Part shown: piece after piece, positions 1 through 5,209 of the stretch | Numbering within the stretch: position 1 is the stretch's first letter | Layout: every line of letters starts with the position of its first letter | Assembly: GCA_019420425.1 (NCBI GenBank) | Contig: JAHZHG010000175.1 | Coordinates: 1 to 6,215 of the forward strand | Length of the DNA stretch: 6,215 bases | Direction: 5' to 3' | Origin: Clostridiales bacterium | GTDB lineage: Bacteria > Bacillota > Clostridia > Lachnospirales > Lachnospiraceae | The notes under the pieces: model-generated | What the model was told of the DNA's origin: nothing | The model's input: the letters and a program-made list of their open reading frames with translations, nothing else | The model's database searches: none | Position numbers and translations under genes: made by a program

Positions 1-2218
1 TGAACACATTCGCCACGGAAATCAGGGAAGTCATAATCACAAAAACAGAGGTAAACAGGTTTACAATAAACATCATATTGCGGCTCTGCTCAAATGCCTC
101 ATAAACGTTGTACAGGGTATATCCGGCGGTGACGCCTGCGGCCTCAAGCATCGTTTTCATTTCGGCTGTTGACTGTGCGGGATTTACTGACCGGAAGGTC
201 AGCCCCAGCTTGGCAGGGGCTCCGGCGGGCTGCAGATACTCTTTTTGCCCATAAGGGGCAACTATCCTAAAGGTATACGGGTTTTCCGCGGAATCCTGCC
301 CCGGGAGCACGCCGATTGGGAGTTCATCCAGGAAGGTTACCGTTATGTCCTGTGCCTGCGTTGCCTCGCTGCCGGTTTTGGGCATAATCGTAAATTCCAT
401 AGATGTTTCTGGGAACATATCCAGCTGGCCGTTCTCCGTCGTCTCCCGGGCAATGGCCGGCAGCTTTGCAGCCGGCCCGGTGTATTCCTCCGCAGGCAGG
501 CCCAGGCTTTCCATCAGCTGCTGATATACCCTGTCCTCTACAAACTGAATATCCATGGACAGCTCTACGGCGTTTCCCGTCGCTGCATAGCCGGCGTGCT
601 CCCGGTAGCTGTCTGAAAAATCCTTCACCCTCACCGGACAGGTATACGCCGCTATCGCCTGATAGGAGCTTTCGTAGACTCCTTCGGCGGTTTTCAAAAG
701 ATCATAGAGCTGAAGCAGCTCACTTTCCTCCATATCCTCTGTATAAAAGCAAATATCATAGCCGGTATCCACATCCACCTCCCCCGTCTCCTGCTCCAGG
801 CTGGTTCCAAAAGCGTTTGCAGATACAAACAGGACTACGCTCAGCGTGAGGGACAGCACAATACTGCGGTACCTCCTTTTGTTCCGCTTAAAATTTTTTA
901 ACGCCAGTATTCCTTCCAGGCCGTAAATGCGCTCTGCGAATGCGGAAATCCGCATCTCCCTGGGTTCAACCTTAATCTCGTTTGTCTGGCGGATGCACTC
1001 CATTACGGGAGTCCTGGCCGCCTTTCTCGCCGGGATATAGGCAGAGATCAGAATGGTAATCATGCTGATCACCGCTGCGGCGGCAATTGCCGGAGCAGAT
1101 ACCGTCAGGGTCAGCGGAACTGTGCTGTAAATCATATTTCCAAAGTTCCTGGCCACCAGGGAAAGCACCAGACGGATACTGGGGATTCCCATAAGCACGC
1201 CCAGCGGTATCCCCACAATCCCGATGCAGATGCCTTCAAACAACACCGAATTGCGCAGCTGCTTATCCGTCGCCCCCACTGACAGGAGAATTCCGAACTG
1301 CTGTGTCCGGTCATTCAGGGAAATCGTGAACGAATTGTAAACCAAAAAGATCGAGCCAATCATAATCAGCGCAACCAGGATGCCGACGGCCGAATACAGA
1401 TACGTATTGAACGTATCACTGCCCGAAAGGCCCATAAAGCGCAGCACATCATCATGAAAAACAACGGAGCCTTCCGACCTGCTTTCTGCATAGGAACGAA
1501 CCCGGTATGGATTTTTCAGTGTGACAAATACGCTGAAGCTGTCCGCGGTTTCTGCCGCATCCGCTGCCGTGATGAGGGTGTAGCCGGGTGCGCTGTATTC
1601 TTCGAATACAGGCCTTTGGCAGATGCCCACAACTGTATAGGTTTTCTCTTTTGCCGGCACGAAGGTTTCTTTCTCCGTCCCCGGCTCCTCCCCGGAAATA
1701 TACGGGTCGTGCTGATTAAGTCGTTCGTTCCCGTCCATACGGCTGCCCACGGCAAGGGAAAGCGTATCCCCCACGGAAATTTTTACGCCGCCGTTTGACG
1801 CCACATGCGCCGGGACGACAGCCTCCCCGCTGTTTTCCGGCAGCCTGCCGGATACAAGGCTGATGGGCAGGGTATCAAAGTCTTCCTCGCTGAAGCCGGC
1901 AATGAACAGATACGGCTTGTCGGGATTGGTTCCTCCGTCGAGTATGGCGTAGCCGACATTTTCATACGCCGCAGTGTCCTGCGCCTCATCATCGTTGATC
2001 CGTTCCTGCACAAAGGAGGCGTCCACGTCCGGAAACTCCACGTGCCAGCCTCCGTATCTTGCCACTGCATTGTTTATCATATAATTCTGCAGGGAAACGG
2101 CAAAGGAAGCGATTCCCGTAATCATGGCAGAAGACAGCGCAACGCCGATAATCGTCACGATTGTCCGTGTACGGTTTTTGATCAGGCCCTGGAGCGCGAC
2201 CTTGTTGAAAATATTCAT
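1..2218 (-). CDS. FtsX/MacB-type ABC transporter permease with two extracytoplasmic domains (partial, C-terminus missing)
   Basis: Membrane subunit partnering the ATPase encoded just upstream; probably exports or detoxifies an antimicrobial peptide or similar envelope-active compound. The frame is open from ATG 2218 to the window edge (739 codons, no stop). Predicted layout: cytoplasmic N-terminus, TM1 about 18-41, a large extracytoplasmic domain (about 42-272, MacB-PCD-like), TM2-4 about 274-298, 325-347 and 370-393 forming an FtsX core, then the FtsX-typical IPARKAARTPVMECIR at 395-410. A second unit begins with a basic ALKNFKRNKRRYRS stretch and TM5 (about 452-470), followed by a second extracytoplasmic domain (about 471-714) and TM6 starting near 715, where the window ends. 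The missing part should hold the rest of the second FtsX domain. The start is fixed by an ATGA overlap with the ATPase stop, which implies translational coupling. This duplicated design differs from BceB, which has one large external loop. Family assignment is firm; substrate is unknown. Confidence 0.9.
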   Translation of the reverse strand, partial: MNIFNKVALQGLIKNRTRTIVTIIGVALSSAMITGIASFAVSLQNYMINNAVARYGGWHVEFPDVDASFVQERINDDEAQDTAAYENVGYAILDGGTNPDKPYLFIAGFSEEDFDTLPISLVSGRLPENSGEAVVPAHVASNGGVKISVGDTLSLAVGSRMDGNERLNQHDPYISGEEPGTEKETFVPAKEKTYTVVGICQRPVFEEYSAPGYTLITAADAAETADSFSVFVTLKNPYRVRSYAESRSEGSVVFHDDVLRFMGLSGSDTFNTYLYSAVGILVALIMIGSIFLVYNSFTISLNDRTQQFGILLSVGATDKQLRNSVLFEGICIGIVGIPLGVLMGIPSIRLVLSLVARNFGNMIYSTVPLTLTVSAPAIAAAAVISMITILISAYIPARKAARTPVMECIRQTNEIKVEPREMRISAFAERIYGLEGILALKNFKRNKRRYRSIVLSLTLSVVLFVSANAFGTSLEQETGEVDVDTGYDICFYTEDMEESELLQLYDLLKTAEGVYESSYQAIAAYTCPVRVKDFSDSYREHAGYAATGNAVELSMDIQFVEDRVYQQLMESLGLPAEEYTGPAAKLPAIARETTENGQLDMFPETSMEFTIMPKTGSEATQAQDITVTFLDELPIGVLPGQDSAENPYTFRIVAPYGQKEYLQPAGAPAKLGLTFRSVNPAQSTAEMKTMLEAAGVTAGYTLYNVYEAFEQSRNMMFIVNLFTSVFVIMTSLISVANVF

Positions 2219-2904
2219 ATCCGTGCCACCTGCCTCTCATCCCGCGTTACCCTGCCGTCCGAGATACAGATAATGCGGTCTGCCTGCAGGGCAATCTGTT
2301 CATCATGCGTAACCACAATCAGGGTCTGGCGGTATCTTTTGTGGCTCGCTTTCAGCAGGCGGATGATCTCCTGTCCGTTTTTGCTGTCCAGGCTGCCCGT
2401 AGGCTCATCCGCGAGCATGACTGCCGGGGCGTTCATCAGTGCACGGCCGATGGCCACACGCTGCTGCTGGCCGCCGGAAAGCTGGTTCGGCAGATGGTTT
2501 CTTCTCTCCTGCAGGCCCAGCAGCTCCAGCAGATCGTTCAGGCGCTCCTGGTTAACCTTCCTTTTGTCCATCAGAACAGGCAGGGTAATGTTTTCCACCA
2601 CATTCAGCGTGGGAATCAGGTTGTGGAACTGGTAAATCAGCCCGACCTGCCTTCTGCGGAAAACCGCAAGCTTTTGGTTGCTTTGGGCATATACATCCTG
2701 TCCGCCCAGATAGACCTTTCCGCTTGTCGGCATATCCACCCCGGCGATAATGTGAAGCAAGGTGGATTTTCCGGAGCCGGAGGAGCCGATGATTGCGGTA
2801 AATTCTCCTTTTTCGATGGTAAGTGAGACATGGTCTAATGCAGTAACCTGGTTTTCCCCCTTGCCGTAAACCTTGCATAAGCTATCCATTTTCAAAAACT
2901 CCAT
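2215..2904 (-). CDS. ABC transporter ATP-binding protein (MacB/LolD/BceA-type)
   Basis: Cytoplasmic ATPase that powers the adjacent FtsX-type permease. All nucleotide-binding motifs are intact in its 229 residues: Walker A GSSGSGKST (40-48), Q-loop Q92 in LIYQFHNL, signature LSGGQ (142-146), Walker B VMLADE (162-167, catalytic E167), D-loop SLD (171-173) and H-loop H200. Length and the DEPTGSLDS stretch are typical of the MacB/LolD/BceA group of single-domain ATPases. ATG 2904 has an AGGGGA-type ribosome binding site about 8 nt upstream. An in-frame ATG at 2889 (residue 6) also has a GGAG 9 nt before it, so a form five residues shorter is possible; the N-terminal MEFLKM context fits the longer form. 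The stop overlaps the permease start (ATGA). About 100 bp separates it from the kinase gene, with a candidate operator and promoter in the gap, so it is probably induced by the upstream regulator. Confidence 0.96.
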   Translation of the reverse strand: MEFLKMDSLCKVYGKGENQVTALDHVSLTIEKGEFTAIIGSSGSGKSTLLHIIAGVDMPTSGKVYLGGQDVYAQSNQKLAVFRRRQVGLIYQFHNLIPTLNVVENITLPVLMDKRKVNQERLNDLLELLGLQERRNHLPNQLSGGQQQRVAIGRALMNAPAVMLADEPTGSLDSKNGQEIIRLLKASHKRYRQTLIVVTHDEQIALQADRIICISDGRVTRDERQVARI

Positions 2905-2956
2905 TATGTGAGTCCCCTTTTCTTAGATTTTCAGATTCCGTTCTGAATTTACCCAT

Positions 2957-2987
2957 ATAATAGACCTTCGCACTTACATCTTTGTGA
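2957..2987 (-). promoter_or_regulatory. Candidate response-regulator operator and weak promoter for the ABC genes
   Basis: In the gap between kinase and ATPase, the minus strand carries the imperfect palindrome TCACA-AAGA-TGTAA (2987-2974), which fits the TnACA-N4-TGTnA pattern I recall for BceR-like regulators. Eleven bases further on is TATTAT (2962-2957), a fair -10 box, with no good -35 box at the proper distance. A weak core promoter next to an operator suits activator-dependent expression. No terminator is visible after the kinase, so some read-through from the upstream operon is also expected. Confidence 0.5.
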
Positions 2988-3006
2988 CTTTCCGGTGAGA
3001 GATTCG

Positions 3007-3996
3007 TCACTTTGGGAAACGGATGGCAAATACTGCACCGCCCTGGGGATGATTTTTTGCCGTGATCGTACCTCCCTGCTGTGTGATGATTGTCCTGCAA
3101 AGCGCCAGGCCAATCCCATATCCCGCCGCACCTGAATTTTTGCCCCGATAGAACCGGTCAAACAGACACGGCAGGTCCTCTTTTTTAAAGCCCGGCCCGC
3201 TGTCCCGAATGGTAATCTCGGTGAACAACAGCGTGTCGGTACAGGCAATCGTTATCCTTCCGCCGTCCCCTGCGCTCTCCATACAGTTTTTGAGGATATT
3301 CTGGACCGCTTCCGACAGCCAGCTTAAATCCCCGGAAATGGTTATTCCCTCCGGTATATCTGTCTGCAAGGTAAGGTCATGCAGCTCCATGGGAATCAGC
3401 AGCGGGCGCAGCGCTGTGCGGACCAGGCATGTTACCTCGATCTGCTCTGTCTGGAACGCTACAACGCCGGCGTCCAGGCGCGATAATTTTAAAAGTGACG
3501 TAATCAGCCAGTCCATCCGCACGAGCAGCTCCTCGGTCTCCCGCAGCAGATCCTTCCGCTCGCCTTCCTCCGGGTTATTCTCCAACAGCGACAGGATCAG
3601 GGTTACCGAGGTAAGCGGGGTGCGGAGCTGATGGGCAATATCGGCCAGCGAATCGGCCAGATGCTCCTTTTCCTTCCTCAGCGCATTGTTCTGTTCCCGG
3701 ATACGCAGCGTCATTTTGGTAATCTCACTTTGCAGAATGGAAAGCTCGCCCTCGTCTGATTCATCGATATATAAATGATCCTCATTGTGAAGCACAAGAT
3801 CAATCTCCTCGGAAATCTTTGCAATCGTTTTGTAGCGTGCTTTGGTGAATGCGAAAAACACCGCTCCAAAAAGGGCCGACGACACGGCGGCTAAGACTCC
3901 CGCCTGTACATGGATGGAAAAGCCCAGCGCTGTCACAGCGGCAGCCATCAGAAAAAACAAACCGGAAAACCGCTGAACCTCTTTATTCCGCAGCAT
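3007..3996 (-). CDS. Sensor histidine kinase, small intramembrane-sensing type
   Basis: Membrane histidine kinase that should phosphorylate the response regulator encoded just before it. With the start at 3996 it has 329 residues: two N-terminal TM helices (about 10-28 and 33-52) joined by only a few residues, so essentially no external sensor domain, then a charged, probably coiled-coil linker without a clear HAMP domain. The HisKA box is DIAHQLRTPLTS with phospho-acceptor H122. The catalytic domain shows the N-box QNILKN (N233, N237), G1 DSGPGF (265-270), F-box FDRF (279-282) and G2 GYGIGLAL (292-299), all intact. ATG 4002 lies two codons upstream, but its G-tract abuts the ATG with no spacing, whereas ATG 3996 has the same GGGGG 6 nt upstream; I therefore prefer 3996. 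The gene overlaps the regulator by 14 bp (20 bp from 4002). Kinases of this form in Firmicutes usually sense through a partner ABC transporter; that role is inferred here from context. Confidence 0.94.
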   Translation of the reverse strand: MLRNKEVQRFSGLFFLMAAAVTALGFSIHVQAGVLAAVSSALFGAVFFAFTKARYKTIAKISEEIDLVLHNEDHLYIDESDEGELSILQSEITKMTLRIREQNNALRKEKEHLADSLADIAHQLRTPLTSVTLILSLLENNPEEGERKDLLRETEELLVRMDWLITSLLKLSRLDAGVVAFQTEQIEVTCLVRTALRPLLIPMELHDLTLQTDIPEGITISGDLSWLSEAVQNILKNCMESAGDGGRITIACTDTLLFTEITIRDSGPGFKKEDLPCLFDRFYRGKNSGAAGYGIGLALCRTIITQQGGTITAKNHPQGGAVFAIRFPK

Positions 3997-4669
3997 AGCC
4001 ATCCCCCAATCGATAGCCCGTTCCCCGGACGGTCAGGATGATCTGCGGATTGGCCGGATCCTCCTCAATTTTCTCCCGCAGGCGTTTGATGTATACGGTC
4101 AGCGTATTGTTGGTAACAAACTCCCCCGCCGCATCCCACAGCTCGCCAAGCAGACGGTCACGGGTAATGATGTTCCCCGGGTTGTTGACGAATACCAGCA
4201 GCAGGCGGTACTCCAACGCGGAGAGAAAAATCTCACTGCCGTCTTTTTTCACGATGCCGCTTGCTGTGTCCACATGCAGCCCCCCGATCGTGAAAACAGC
4301 TGCGGAACGCCCATTTTTCCGCAGGGCATTTTTAAGCCGTGCGATCAGCTCCCGCGGACGGAAGGGCTTGGTAATATAATCATCCGCCCCCATATTCAGC
4401 CCGGTAACCACGCTCGCCTCATCACCGGAGGCGGTCAGGAAAATCACCGGAATATCCTGCATTTGTTTGATTTCCGTGCAGACCGCAAAACCGTTTCCGT
4501 CAGGTAAAGAAATATCCACCAGCGCCAGATCGAATTTATTCCCGATAAGCAGGTCAGACGCCTCCTTCTGGGTGGACGCGTGGATAATGGTGAAGCCCTC
4601 TGCGCGGAGCAAAAGAGAAAGGTTCTTCGCAATTTCATTATCATCCTCGACTAAAAATATTCGTTTCAT
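3983..4669 (-). CDS. Response regulator, OmpR/PhoB family
   Basis: DNA-binding transcription regulator, likely activator of the downstream ABC transporter genes once phosphorylated by the overlapping kinase. It has 228 residues, the usual family length. The receiver domain (about 1-115) carries the acidic pocket E8-D9-D10, phospho-acceptor D52 in LALVDISLPDG, switch T79 and conserved K101 in the KPF motif. The C-terminal winged helix (about 127-224) includes the LSALEYRLL stretch, the recognition-helix region NTLTVYIKRLREKIE and the closing VRGTGYRL wing. The start ATG is preceded by a strong AAAGGAGG about 10 nt upstream. The coding end overlaps the kinase start, as expected for a co-transcribed pair. 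A sigma-A-like promoter lies about 70 bp upstream. Orthology to a named regulator such as BceR or VirR cannot be settled from sequence alone. Confidence 0.97.
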   Translation of the reverse strand: MKRIFLVEDDNEIAKNLSLLLRAEGFTIIHASTQKEASDLLIGNKFDLALVDISLPDGNGFAVCTEIKQMQDIPVIFLTASGDEASVVTGLNMGADDYITKPFRPRELIARLKNALRKNGRSAAVFTIGGLHVDTASGIVKKDGSEIFLSALEYRLLLVFVNNPGNIITRDRLLGELWDAAGEFVTNNTLTVYIKRLREKIEEDPANPQIILTVRGTGYRLGDGYAAE

Positions 4670-4740
4670 TTGTTTTCGTCCTCCTTTATTTTCTGTCTGC
4701 CGTCAGGCTTTGCTATTGTCGTCGCATAAATAATGGCTCT

Positions 4741-4769
4741 ATTATATTTCTTTTGACAGGAACATACAA
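4741..4769 (-). promoter_or_regulatory. Sigma-A-like promoter of the response regulator/kinase operon
   Basis: Read on the minus strand, TTGTAT (4769-4764) and a perfect TATAAT (4746-4741) are separated by 17 bp. Transcription would start near 4734, giving a leader of about 65 nt that ends in the AAAGGAGG site of the regulator gene. The -35 box is a poor match (3/6), so basal strength depends on the -10 box. Confidence 0.6.
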
Positions 4770-4887
4770 GCCCGTGGAGAAAGAGCTGTATTCTATTTCC
4801 ACTCTTTCATCATACCTTCCCCCTATCATCACACAGCAAACAGCTCCAGGAATAAAAAGCATTACAGGAAAAATATTTCTGCGTATC

Positions 4888-4916
4888 TTGAATTCACAAA
4901 CTGCATATGCTATAAT
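4888..4916 (+). promoter_or_regulatory. Strong plus-strand sigma-A-like promoter with extended -10
   Basis: TTGAAT (4888-4893) and a perfect TATAAT (4911-4916) are spaced 17 bp apart, and TGC immediately before the -10 box makes it an extended -10 (TGCTATAAT). It is the best promoter match in the window. No gene follows: about 40 bp past the expected start (about 4923) lies a strong terminator, so the product would be an RNA of only about 80 nt. Confidence 0.65.
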
Positions 4917-4922
4917 GCCATC

Positions 4923-5003
4923 AGGCAAAAAGATAGAAGTGTCCAGGCGACACAAAATGAAAGCCCCTAAGTCTGCTACACTTAGGGGCTTTCTTCCCTT
5001 TTT
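4923..5003 (+). ncRNA. Predicted short RNA, possible remnant of a holin-like toxin mRNA
   Basis: This is the interval between the strong plus promoter and the terminator. It contains a small hairpin GTGTC-CAGGC-GACAC (4939-4953) and then the terminator stem. No toxin-like hydrophobic ORF is present; the TGA at 4958-4960 just before the stem lies where toxin stop codons sit in loci of this type as I recall them, but the frame leading to it is closed by a TAG at 4934-4936. It is either a free-standing small RNA or what is left after loss of the toxin ORF. Start and end are predicted from signals only. Confidence 0.35.
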
Positions 5004-5056
5004 AGATAGTTGGGCATCTATAGGCTAGTTGCCATAACCAGCCCAGGGGTAGCAAC
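4952..5056 (-). ncRNA. Predicted antisense RNA, antitoxin-like, about 105 nt
   Basis: Transcription from the minus extended -10 promoter would give an RNA ending at the minus-side T tail of the shared terminator. It folds well: GGCUGGUU pairs with AACUAGCC (5043-5036 with 5030-5023, one G-U pair, 5-nt loop), with an alternative GUUGC/GCAAC pairing, and then the 14-bp terminator stem. About 50 nt at its 3' end are complementary to the predicted plus-strand RNA. There is no ORF of note. The 3'-overlapping, convergent arrangement is that of TxpA/RatA-type type I antitoxins; the assignment is inference. Confidence 0.4.
4959..5003. terminator. Rho-independent terminator, probably bidirectional
   Basis: A perfect 14-bp inverted repeat (4959-4972 with 4980-4993; arms GAAAGCCCCTAAGT and ACTTAGGGGCTTTC) encloses a 7-nt loop. 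On the plus strand it is followed by a T-rich tract ending TTTTT at 4999-5003; on the minus strand by ATTTTGT (4958-4952). GC-rich core plus T tails on both sides is the classic form for termination in either direction. Confidence 0.85.
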
Positions 5057-5062
5057 CACCAG

Positions 5063-5071
5063 ATTATATCA
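5063..5071 (-). promoter_or_regulatory. Minus-strand extended -10 promoter facing the terminator
   Basis: The minus strand reads TGATATAAT (5071-5063), a complete extended -10 element. No good -35 box is present at 17 bp (TAGGAT); TTGTAG occurs at 20 bp. Transcription would begin near 5056 and run toward the bidirectional terminator at 4993-4959. Confidence 0.5.
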
Positions 5072-5102
5072 CATTATCTGTCCTTATCCTACAATTCTTT
5101 TG

Positions 5103-5130
5103 TTGATAATTTATATAGTGTGGTTGTATT
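5103..5130 (+). promoter_or_regulatory. Possible promoter of the Lon-like gene
   Basis: TTGATA (5103-5108, 5/6 match to the -35 box) and TGTATT (5125-5130, 4/6 match to the -10 box) are 16 bp apart and would give a leader of about 75 nt. TATAGT at 5160-5165 is an alternative -10 box without a clear -35 partner. The choice is uncertain. Confidence 0.3.
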
Positions 5131-5209
5131 CACATTAATTTTCCATGCAGCATTTCAGCTATAGTATTGCCCGAGAATCCATAATATAAATTACAAAGGA
5201 GTACGAACC

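Larger units (their letters stand above)
4670..5209. other. Intergenic region of 540 bp with two regulatory clusters
   Basis: No open frame here has both a credible ribosome binding site and protein-like composition. The left part (4670-4770) is the promoter and leader of the regulator/kinase operon. The centre (4888-5071) holds two facing promoters across a shared hairpin terminator, suggesting short convergent RNAs. The right part (5072-5209) is AT-rich and carries the leader of the Lon-like gene with its ribosome binding site. Nothing is recognised in 4771-4887. Confidence 0.8.

Noticed and set aside
245..849. Overlapping plus-strand open frames in the left part of the window
   Set aside because: The minus-strand permease frame is continuous through this stretch with a sensible domain layout; the plus frames are rich in Pro, Arg and Ser as expected for shadows.
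1805..2635. Plus-strand open frame of 276 codons, antisense to the permease and ATPase
   Set aside because: It lies opposite two genes with full motif support, lacks a plausible ribosome binding site, and its translation is not protein-like. It reflects the GC-biased codons of the opposite strand.
3209..3631. Plus-strand open frame opposite the kinase catalytic region
   Set aside because: The kinase motifs on the minus strand are intact across this stretch, and the plus frame is Ser/Arg-rich with no start signal.
4670..4734. Possible attenuator or riboswitch in the regulator leader
   Set aside because: The 65-nt leader shows only a trivial 3-bp GCC/GGC pairing and no terminator-like stem.
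4753..4758. Perfect TTGACA on the plus strand
   Set aside because: The sequence 16-18 bp downstream (GGAGAA region) has no -10 resemblance, so it is probably not a working promoter in that direction.
4753..5028. Plus-strand open frame of 91 codons in the intergenic region
   Set aside because: It spans a promoter and a perfect terminator hairpin, has no ribosome binding site (TTGACAGGA precedes it only by chance) and no toxin-like hydrophobic segment.
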